Positions 16,619 through 22,791 of a stretch of DNA of 43,912 nucleotides are shown here, piece by piece. This stretch comes from JANXQE01 sp035651635 (lineage in GTDB: Bacteria > Verrucomicrobiota > Verrucomicrobiia > Limisphaerales > UBA8199), in NCBI GenBank assembly GCA_035651635.1, contig DASRFK010000092.1, positions 1 through 43,912 of the forward strand, in the 5' to 3' direction. Every line of letters starts with the position of its first letter. The first letter of the stretch is position 1. The position numbers and the translations under genes were made by a program. The notes under the pieces are model-generated. The model was not told where the DNA came from. It did not search any database and saw nothing but the letters and a program-made list of their open reading frames with translations.

Positions 16619-17425
16619 ATGGTAATCAATACAAACTTGTCCGCTCAGAGCAGCGCCCGCCTGCTCATGCAGTCCTCGACTCAACTCAGCAAATCGCTGG
16701 CCAGGTTGTCCTCCGGCTCAAAAATCACTTCACCAGAGGATGACAGCGCGGGTTTGGCCGTGTCGATGAAACTTACCGCCCAAATGGGCCGTATCGACGG
16801 TGCCAGCAACAACGTAGGCAATGCCATTTCCTTCAACCAGACCCAGGACGGATACCTGCAGAAGGTTTCCGACGCGTTGGATCGGATGAGCGAATTGGCC
16901 ATCCTCTCGCAGGACATCACCAAATCCACGGGCGACCGTGCGTTGTATGACCAGGAGTTTCAGACCCTGGGCAAGTACGTCATGGACATGTCGACCAAAG
17001 ATTTCAACGGCGTAAGCCTGTTCGACGGCGCCACGCTTAATGTCACGGTTGGCAGCGAGGCGAGCCTGTACCAAATGACCGGTATCAACCTCAGCACCAG
17101 CGCGACTTACACGGTCCTGACCGGTGATTCCATCGTCTCGACGACTGGCGCCAACACCGCCCTCACCGACGTCAAAACCGCGATCAACCAATTGGCCGCC
17201 GACCGCGCCTCCCTGGGAGCGCATATCGAAACCCTCACCATGTATGGCGATCAACTCGGCACATTGAAAAACAATCTATCCTCGGCCAACAGCCGCATCA
17301 TCGATGTGGACGTGGCGCAGGAAAGCACCAGTTACGCCAAGTACAACATCCTGGTCCAAACGGGCACCGCGATGTTGGCGCAGGCGAATGTTCTCCCACA
17401 GTCGGTCCTCAAATTACTGCAGTAA
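16619..17425 (+). CDS. fliC: Flagellin 1
   Basis: A 268-residue flagellin, the subunit of the flagellar filament, exported by the flagellar type III system. It has the conserved N-terminal D0/D1 region (MVINTNLSAQSSARLL, LARLSSGSKI, DDSAGLAVSMKL) and C-terminal D1/D0 region (DVDVAQESTSYAKYNILVQ, ending QSVLKLLQ), with only a short central domain, so it is a compact flagellin lacking the long variable D2/D3 part. The start was chosen by alignment with flagellin 2 (MVINTN); an in-frame ATG at 16607 with a GGGAGG site would add four residues. A sigma-28 promoter lies upstream and a strong hairpin terminator downstream. The near-identical architecture of the next gene and the shared leader show tandem duplication. 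Confidence 0.96.
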   Translation: MVINTNLSAQSSARLLMQSSTQLSKSLARLSSGSKITSPEDDSAGLAVSMKLTAQMGRIDGASNNVGNAISFNQTQDGYLQKVSDALDRMSELAILSQDITKSTGDRALYDQEFQTLGKYVMDMSTKDFNGVSLFDGATLNVTVGSEASLYQMTGINLSTSATYTVLTGDSIVSTTGANTALTDVKTAINQLAADRASLGAHIETLTMYGDQLGTLKNNLSSANSRIIDVDVAQESTSYAKYNILVQTGTAMLAQANVLPQSVLKLLQ

Positions 17426-17446
17426 AACACGCGGCAGGTGGGCAAG

Positions 17447-17474
17447 GCCCGGGCGGCCCGTGAGCCGTCCGGGC
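17447..17474 (+). terminator. Strong hairpin after flagellin 1
   Basis: GCCCGGGCGGC (17447-17457) pairs with GCCGTCCGGGC (17464-17474), an 11-bp G+C-rich stem with one G-U pair and a 6-base loop, 22 bases after the stop. No T-tract follows, so it may end or stabilise the abundant flagellin message. Confidence 0.65.
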
Positions 17475-17594
17475 CAGTCCCAGTCCGGCAGGATTGAGCC
17501 GGCCCACCCAGACCAAGCCTCCGTGGAAGGAGCCATTTGAAACGCCCCAAGCAATCGGGATTCCCTCAACCGCAAATGGTTACGATTTCGACCC

Positions 17595-17622
17595 TAAAGT
17601 CCCGGCGCTTCCGCGCCGATAC
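17595..17622 (+). promoter_or_regulatory. Sigma-28 (FliA) promoter of flagellin gene 2
   Basis: TAAAGTCC, a 12-base spacer and GCCGATAC. This is the same -35 octamer as the flagellin 1 promoter, with one base more of spacer and one different base in the -10. Start is expected near 17629, giving a leader of about 137 bases, the same length as for flagellin 1. Confidence 0.8.
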
Positions 17623-17731
17623 CAAAGAGTCGGGAAAGGGCGGCTGGCGGCCCTATTCGGCCAGCAGGGAACAAATTGGCGGACGCCTTGGAAAGAGCCG
17701 CCACACGGCAGGGATGTCGTGCAACAAAAAT

Positions 17732-17745
17732 GCCCCGCAAGGGGT
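17732..17745 (+). promoter_or_regulatory. Leader hairpin with GCAA tetraloop before flagellin 2
   Basis: GCCCC, GCAA and GGGGT form a short stem capped by a GNRA tetraloop, ending five bases before ATG 17751, just as the different hairpin before flagellin 1 ends five bases before ATG 16607. Both are followed by GACTCATGGA. The real start is taken as ATG 17766, with AAGGAG at 17755-17760. Confidence 0.6.
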
Positions 17746-17765
17746 GACTCATGGAAGGAGTCAGT

Positions 17766-18569
17766 ATGGTCATTAATACAAATACATCAGCACTAACGAG
17801 CGCACAACTGCTTCGTCAATCCAGTTCAATGTTGAGCAAGTCTCTCGCGCGCCTGTCGTCCGGTTCGAAGATCACTTCGCCCGCCGATGACAGCGCCGGG
17901 TTGGCGGTCTCGATGAAATTGAACGCCCAGATGGCCCGGATTGACGCGGCCAATAACAACGTGGGTAACGCGGTGTCCTTCAACCAGACACAGGACGGTT
18001 ACCTGCAAAAGGTCGATGATGCCCTGAACCGCATGAGCGAACTGGCAGTCCTGGCTCAGGACGTGACCAAGTCGACCAGCGACCGGGCTTTGTACAACCA
18101 GGAGTTTACCACCCTGGCCAGCTACATCACCGATGTCGGCACGAAGGACTTCAACGGCGTCAGCCTCTTTAATGGCACCGGCCTGCAAGTCACCACCGAC
18201 AGTGATGCCAACAAGTTCACCATGACCGGCGTGAACCTCGGCAACACCACCTATACGACCGCGATCGGAGATAACATCAGCAGCTTCGCCAGCGCGAACA
18301 CCGCCCTGGCTGACATCAAGACTGCTATCTCGCAATTGGCCGCTGACCGCGCCAGCATCGGCTCGAACATGGAGACGTTGACTGCTTACAGTGATCAGCT
18401 CGGAACGCTGAAGAACAACCTTTCCGCCGCCAACAGCCGCATCACCGATGTGGACGTGGCGCAGGAAAGTACTAGTTACGCCAAGTACAACATCCTGGTC
18501 CAAACCGGCACCGCGATGTTGGCACAGGCCAATGCCCTTCCCCAATCTGCCCTGCGACTCCTCCAGTAA
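17766..18569 (+). CDS. fliC: Flagellin 2
   Basis: A 267-residue compact flagellin, closely related to flagellin 1 over its whole length (MVINTNTSALTSAQLL, LARLSSGSKI, NPAN-like central part, and the C-terminal block DVDVAQESTSYAKYNILVQ, ending QSALRLLQ). It forms the filament with or instead of flagellin 1. The start at 17766 has an AAGGAG five bases upstream; the in-frame ATG at 17751 lacks such a site. It carries its own sigma-28 promoter, leader hairpin and terminator, so the two flagellins are separate transcripts and could be made in different ratios. Divergence lies mainly in the centre, consistent with duplication followed by drift of exposed surfaces. Confidence 0.96.
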   Translation: MVINTNTSALTSAQLLRQSSSMLSKSLARLSSGSKITSPADDSAGLAVSMKLNAQMARIDAANNNVGNAVSFNQTQDGYLQKVDDALNRMSELAVLAQDVTKSTSDRALYNQEFTTLASYITDVGTKDFNGVSLFNGTGLQVTTDSDANKFTMTGVNLGNTTYTTAIGDNISSFASANTALADIKTAISQLAADRASIGSNMETLTAYSDQLGTLKNNLSAANSRITDVDVAQESTSYAKYNILVQTGTAMLAQANALPQSALRLLQ

Positions 18570-18603
18570 GGAGCTCCGGCGGATCGGGTGAATCGGTAAA
18601 CGC

Positions 18604-18635
18604 GCTCGGACGGCGCCACACGCCGTCCGAGCTTT
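18604..18635 (+). terminator. Rho-independent terminator after flagellin 2
   Basis: GCTCGGACGGC and GCCGTCCGAGC form a perfect 11-bp stem with a 7-base loop, followed by TTTGATC. It separates the flagellin from fliD, and a second perfect 7-bp hairpin (GGCTCGA/TCGAGCC, 18674-18690) lies between it and the fliD start. Confidence 0.8.
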
Positions 18636-18709
18636 GATCGCAATTAGACGGAACGATGATGGATTAGAATACCGGCTCGAGTGTCGAGCCGAACGCAAAA
18701 AATAAAGAT

Positions 18710-20455
18710 ATGGCTTCTACTTCCGGCGTAGACTTGTCGCTCTCCGGCCTGGCATCGGGCTTGGATTGGAAAACTGTGGTGCAGGAACTGGCCAGCGCAG
18801 AGCGCGCCCCCGAAACGCAGTGGCAAAACCACCAGGCGACCATCAATCAGCAAAACTCCGCCTTCGGACAGATTAAGGCCTTGCTCAATACGCTGCAATC
18901 GGACGTGCAGGCCCTGAAAGACACCTCCCTGTACGCCAGTCGCTCCGCCCAAAGCTCAAATACCTCCGCGGCCACGGCCACGGCAGCTCCCGGGGCGACT
19001 CTTGGCAGCTTCTCTTTTAATGTGACGCAGTTGGCCACTGTGGCTCAACTCAACGGGGCCGGCGACATTGGAGCGGCCCTGGGCGCCAATGGCGGGCCAG
19101 GTTCCATCACGCTCGGCACCGCCGGCTTTGCGATGCCCATCACCGCCGGGACTTTTACGGTTAATGGCCAGCAAATCACGATTGCCACCACCGATTCCCT
19201 CCAACAGGTATTCGATAAGATCGCCGCCGCCACCGCCAACACTGTGACCGCCAGCTATGGTTCGGGCACTGATAAAATCACGCTGGCCAGTTCCGACAAC
19301 AGCGAGATCGTGTTGGGCAGCGCCACCGACAGCAGCAATTTTCTTCAAGTTGCCCAATTGCACAATAATGGCACCGGCTCGATCACCAGCAATGCCGCGC
19401 TCGGCAGCGTGTTGGTTAATTCCGGTTTGGGCGAGGCTAACCTCAAAACGGCCATTACCGGCGATGCCAACGGCCAAGGCCAGTTTAATATCAATGGCGT
19501 GTCGATCTCTTACGATCTTTCGACTGACACAATCCAGAACGTGCTGGATCGAATCAACAATTCAACCGCGGGAGTTACCGCCTCCTACAACACACAAAGC
19601 GACAGCTTCGTTTTAACCAATAATAGCACGGGCGACATTGGCATCGCCGTCCAGGATGTCACGGGGAATTTCCTCGCGGCGACCGGGCTGAGCCAGGGCA
19701 CGCTGGCCCATGGACAAAATCTTCTGTACTCACTCAACGGCTCGACGACCCCGCTGGTCAGCCAGTCCAACACCATTACGCAGGATAGCTCCAATATTTC
19801 GGGTCTGTCGGTCAATGTCCTGGCGAAGGGCGTCTTCAGCGTAACCGCGGCCAGTGACACCACCAAGATCCAAACGGCCGTTCAAAACTTCATCAGCGCG
19901 TACAACAACGTTCAGTCGTTTATTACGACACAAACAGCGAGTAGCACCGATTCCACGGGTAAAGTCACCGCGGGAATCCTGGCCGCCGATCCCTCGGCCA
20001 ACAACATCGCCTCAAGCTTGCGTTCTCTGAGCTTCGGCGCGCTGTCGGTTGCCGGACTGCCCGCCTCGCTCAACCAGCTGGCGGATCTCGGAATTCAAAC
20101 CAACGGCCAGGACAACACGATCAAATTATCCGATCCAACTGCCCTCACGGCCGCCCTGACCAACAATCTGGCCAATGTCCAAAAACTCTTCACCGATCCG
20201 GCCAATGGCCTGGCAACCCACTTGGATCAGTTCCTGACCAGTACCGTCGGAGATAACGGAACCCTTACCCAGCACCAGGCGAGCCTGACCAAGCAAAGCA
20301 GCTCGATTGATGCGCAGGTGGCCGCGCTGGAGAAGACCATCACCGCCGACTCGGCGCACTGGACGTCGGAATTTCAGGCCATGGAACAAGCGCAATCGCA
20401 GATCAATCAGGAAATGTCTTACCTGACGCAGCAGATCAACAACGGCACCCTGTAA
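18710..20455 (+). CDS. fliD: Flagellar filament cap protein FliD
   Basis: A 581-residue hook-associated protein 2, which caps the growing filament and guides flagellin folding. The N-terminal motif LSLSGLASGLDWKTVVQELA is the FliD signature. The central part has two repeats of the flagellin hook IN type (TVNGQQITIATTDSLQQVFDK and INGVSISYDLSTDTIQNVLD), and the C-terminal third is helical with coiled-coil segments, ending MSYLTQQINNGTL. No clear Shine-Dalgarno site precedes the ATG, only A-rich sequence. I see no sigma-28 box directly upstream, so it may be read from an unseen promoter or by readthrough past the flagellin 2 terminator. The length is normal for the family. Confidence 0.95.
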   Translation: MASTSGVDLSLSGLASGLDWKTVVQELASAERAPETQWQNHQATINQQNSAFGQIKALLNTLQSDVQALKDTSLYASRSAQSSNTSAATATAAPGATLGSFSFNVTQLATVAQLNGAGDIGAALGANGGPGSITLGTAGFAMPITAGTFTVNGQQITIATTDSLQQVFDKIAAATANTVTASYGSGTDKITLASSDNSEIVLGSATDSSNFLQVAQLHNNGTGSITSNAALGSVLVNSGLGEANLKTAITGDANGQGQFNINGVSISYDLSTDTIQNVLDRINNSTAGVTASYNTQSDSFVLTNNSTGDIGIAVQDVTGNFLAATGLSQGTLAHGQNLLYSLNGSTTPLVSQSNTITQDSSNISGLSVNVLAKGVFSVTAASDTTKIQTAVQNFISAYNNVQSFITTQTASSTDSTGKVTAGILAADPSANNIASSLRSLSFGALSVAGLPASLNQLADLGIQTNGQDNTIKLSDPTALTAALTNNLANVQKLFTDPANGLATHLDQFLTSTVGDNGTLTQHQASLTKQSSSIDAQVAALEKTITADSAHWTSEFQAMEQAQSQINQEMSYLTQQINNGTL

Positions 20456-20472
20456 TCCTCCCCACGAAAACC

Positions 20473-21231
20473 ATGAATGCGGCATCGATCAGCAGCCAAA
20501 TCCGGCCTGAAACGGCCGCGGCCCCCGCCGCTATCGTGAGCCCGGGCGCGCCCGATTCTCTTCCGGTCACATGCCGATCGCTCTCGATTTGGCTCGTCGC
20601 CTTGCTCCTTCCTTGCGGCTGCACTCTGCTCCCGCAACAGATCTCAAATCGCGTGGTTCCGGCCTATCACCCTCAGAATGTCTTTGTCTCGGGTCCGACC
20701 CTGCCGCCGCAAATCCGCCGGGTAGCGGTGCTGCCCGTAAGCTGCGACGAGGAGACTCCGCAGGGGGTCGAGGGTCGCAACGCCCTGGAGCCGGTTCTGC
20801 TGGGCGAACTGGACAAGATTCACAAGTTTGAGGTCAGGCCAATTTCTTCCGCAATCCTCAGGAAACAGACCGGGCGGGGACACTGGGGTTGCGAGGAGGC
20901 CTTGCCGCCGGATTTCTTGTCCTGGCTGAAACAAAATCAGTCGTGTGACGCGGTGCTGTTCTGCAAGCTGACATTCTTTCGCGGAAACCCCCCGCTGGCG
21001 GTCGGCTGGCGCATGCGTTTGGTGGATATCCGGACGGCGAGCACCCTCTGGGCCACTGATGAAATCTTCGATGCGGGCCTTCCGTCGGTACGCGCGGGAG
21101 TCTATCACTACCAGGCGGTCGCGCTGCAGACCTGCCAGTCGCAGCGGGATGACTGGCTCATCGAAAACTCCCCCCGTCAATTTGGGCAATACACTGCCGC
21201 ACAGTTATTAGCGACCTTGCCGGGCTTGTGA
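20473..21231 (+). CDS. Putative lipoprotein in the flagellar locus
   Basis: An unrecognised protein of up to 252 residues. The first 35 residues are Ala/Pro-rich and may not be translated (a GTG near residue 22 is possible). Then comes a hydrophobic stretch ending LLLPCGCTLL, which resembles a lipoprotein signal although the Pro-Cys-Gly before the Cys is not canonical. The soluble part, from about residue 75 (RRVAVLPVSCDEE), has the look of TolB-N/CsgG-like domains, with a strand-helix pattern and conserved-looking VLFCKLTFFRG. It starts 17 bases after fliD and is followed within ten bases by the promoter of the next operon, so it shares a unit with fliD. A role at the outer membrane around the flagellum is an inference from position and the lipobox. 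Confidence 0.65.
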   Translation: MNAASISSQIRPETAAAPAAIVSPGAPDSLPVTCRSLSIWLVALLLPCGCTLLPQQISNRVVPAYHPQNVFVSGPTLPPQIRRVAVLPVSCDEETPQGVEGRNALEPVLLGELDKIHKFEVRPISSAILRKQTGRGHWGCEEALPPDFLSWLKQNQSCDAVLFCKLTFFRGNPPLAVGWRMRLVDIRTASTLWATDEIFDAGLPSVRAGVYHYQAVALQTCQSQRDDWLIENSPRQFGQYTAAQLLATLPGL

Positions 21232-21237
21232 ATGTGC

Positions 21238-21264
21238 TAAAGTTTTACACTGGTGTGCCGATAT
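21238..21264 (+). promoter_or_regulatory. Near-perfect sigma-28 promoter of the flgM-like/fliS operon
   Basis: TAAAGTTT (8 of 8), an 11-base spacer and GCCGATAT (7 of 8) give the best FliA match in the window. It begins six bases after the lipoprotein stop. Transcription would start near 21271, 54 bases before the flgM-like ATG. Confidence 0.9.
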
Positions 21265-21324
21265 TGGGGTGAGTGGGCACAGGGGACATGAAGGAATTGG
21301 CACCCCGGAGCCACTCATAGACGT

Positions 21325-21585
21325 ATGGAAATCGACTTTACTCCGAGTCAACCAGCCGGACCGACACCGGCCGGACAAGTCAAGGCTCGTCCGCAGGCTA
21401 CCGTTGCCACCGACAGTTCCCAACTGCAAGGTGTGGCTGAACTGCAACGCAAACTCAACGATTTGGCCCTCACGCGGCCCGACAAAATGGCAGCCGCGAG
21501 CAATGCGCTTGCGGACGTAAAATATCCACCTGACGAGCTGCTCAACGGAATCGCTCACCTGCTAGCCATCAAGTTGATGCAATAA
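21325..21585 (+). CDS. FlgM-like anti-sigma-28 factor (candidate)
   Basis: An 86-residue protein whose overall form fits FlgM, the export-controlled inhibitor of sigma-28: a disordered Pro/Thr/Ala-rich N-terminal half and a helical C-terminal half. The C-terminal pattern RPDKMAAASNALADVKYPPD followed by ELLNGIAHLLAIKLMQ parallels the FlgM pattern R..KV..lk..I..G.Y.vd...iA..ll. Known FlgM proteins are 70-100 residues. The gene lies first behind a near-perfect sigma-28 promoter and directly before fliS, the expected setting for negative feedback on late flagellar genes. It lacks a strong Shine-Dalgarno site. The assignment is by pattern only; if it is wrong this is an unknown flagellar protein. 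Confidence 0.55.
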   Translation: MEIDFTPSQPAGPTPAGQVKARPQATVATDSSQLQGVAELQRKLNDLALTRPDKMAAASNALADVKYPPDELLNGIAHLLAIKLMQ

Positions 21586-21619
21586 TTCGCCGACCCATTA
21601 TTTCCATAAGAACCTCGAC

Positions 21620-22069
21620 ATGCCTGCCATCAATCCTTGGAAGTCCTATCGTCAAACCGCCACGCTGACTGCCCCTCCGGGACAGATCATTTTGATGCTT
21701 TATGACGGAGCGCTCCGATTCCTGGAGCGCGCCCTGCGCGGGTTCGAACTCACCGACCCGGCGCAACTCAATATGACGGTGAACAATAACCTTTTCCGCG
21801 CCCGGGACATTATCCGGGAACTGGATTGCGCGTTGAACCTCGAGCAGGGGGGCGAGTTGGCCCAGACACTACATCAGCTTTATGAGTATTTCGAGAGCCG
21901 CATCCATGTAAGCAATCTCAAGAAACAGAGCCAAGGTATTGAGGAGGTTATTCAACACCTGAATGTGCTGCGCGATGCTTGGGCCACCATGTTGCGGGGC
22001 GAGAGCGGCACTGCCCTCGGAGAGTTGGGGCCGCAACCGGCTCTGAACTCAGCATCGGCCCTGGCCTGA
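21620..22069 (+). CDS. fliS: Flagellar export chaperone FliS
   Basis: A 149-residue member of the FliS family, which binds the disordered C-terminus of flagellin in the cytoplasm and delivers it to the flagellar type III export gate. The N-terminus (NPWKSYRQTATLTAPPGQII, LMLYDGALRFLERA) is the classic signature. The rest is the expected four-helix bundle (YFESRIHVSNLKKQ near 95), with a short extra Ala-rich tail of about 20 residues. It lies 34 bases after the flgM-like gene and three bases before the next gene, all read from the sigma-28 promoter at 21238. Confidence 0.95.
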   Translation: MPAINPWKSYRQTATLTAPPGQIILMLYDGALRFLERALRGFELTDPAQLNMTVNNNLFRARDIIRELDCALNLEQGGELAQTLHQLYEYFESRIHVSNLKKQSQGIEEVIQHLNVLRDAWATMLRGESGTALGELGPQPALNSASALA

Positions 22070-22072
22070 CCT

Positions 22073-22438
22073 ATGAGCAATTCCGAGGACCAGCTCGCCA
22101 ATGCCTATGCCGAGTGGCGTCGTTTGGCCGAAGCGGAAGGCAAAGGCATCCGTACTGGCAACTGGTGTTTGGTTTCGGAATGCCACCATGCGATCAGCCT
22201 GCTGCAGGCAAGAATTAACCGGCTGACTGGCCTATCCCACCCCGCTCACAGACAAGGCTCACGCGGGACTGTCCTGGAATTAATGGAATTGCAACGCAAG
22301 AACCTCCTTTCGCTCCAGCATCGCCGGGAGCGACTTTCCGCTCATATCGAACACGTGACTCTCGCCGGCCGGAACCTTCGGAGTATCCAACGCTCTTACA
22401 CCGCCCCCGTCCCCGCGGCCTGGAGTTCTTACTCCTGA
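22073..22438 (+). CDS. FliT/FlgN-like flagellar chaperone (candidate)
   Basis: A 121-residue helical protein, the last gene of the fliS operon, starting only three bases after the fliS stop. Composition (Glu, Gln, Leu, Arg) and three predicted helices (about 1-20, 38-54 and 68-100) fit the FliT/FlgN type of small chaperones that hold FliD or the hook-associated proteins, and in many bacteria fliT directly follows fliS. Sequence identity to those families is too weak to see by eye, so the call rests on size, fold type and position. REP-like repeats begin about 75 bases after the stop. Confidence 0.5.
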   Translation: MSNSEDQLANAYAEWRRLAEAEGKGIRTGNWCLVSECHHAISLLQARINRLTGLSHPAHRQGSRGTVLELMELQRKNLLSLQHRRERLSAHIEHVTLAGRNLRSIQRSYTAPVPAAWSSYS

Positions 22439-22514
22439 CCCGAGGGAATGCACCCTCAGCCAATCCCTCGGAACGTGTTTTAAAAATACCGACCCAGGCG
22501 TGGGAGTATAGGCT

Positions 22515-22604
22515 CGGAGTCCCGCCTTCAGGCGGCCCCATATGGGTTTGGAGTCCCGCCTTTAGGCGGCCCGGCGCCAAAACCGCCTAAAAGCGCCAGT
22601 CCAA
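22515..22604. repeat. Cluster of three REP-like palindromes, one inverted
   Basis: Two direct units with GGAGTCCCGCCTT(C/T)AGGCGG (22516-22536 and 22550-22570) and a diverged inverted third at 22578-22604 (complement reads GGACTGGCGCTTTTAGGCGG). Each unit can form a small hairpin and the inverted pair can form a longer one. This fills much of the 353-base gene-free stretch 22439-22791, which otherwise holds only a 6-bp hairpin (CCTGGG/CCCAGG, 22759-22778) before the next start. Confidence 0.75.
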
Positions 22605-22791
22605 ATCGAATTCTAAAACACGCTCTCAGTCTTTTCTTGTAACCGATCCCCCTGGCTCGGATAATCCAGCCGATTATTCGATTTATTCCATTGCGAAATC
22701 GATGCGCAGCCGTCTGCCTCCCTCGCCCCACGAAGGATGAGTGGGGAGAGGGGCTATTCCTGGGTTCATCATCCCAGGGCGCATTGCAATC

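Noticed and set aside
18570..18709. Sigma-28 promoter before fliD
   Set aside because: No TAAAG...GCCGAT pair at suitable spacing; only hairpins were found.
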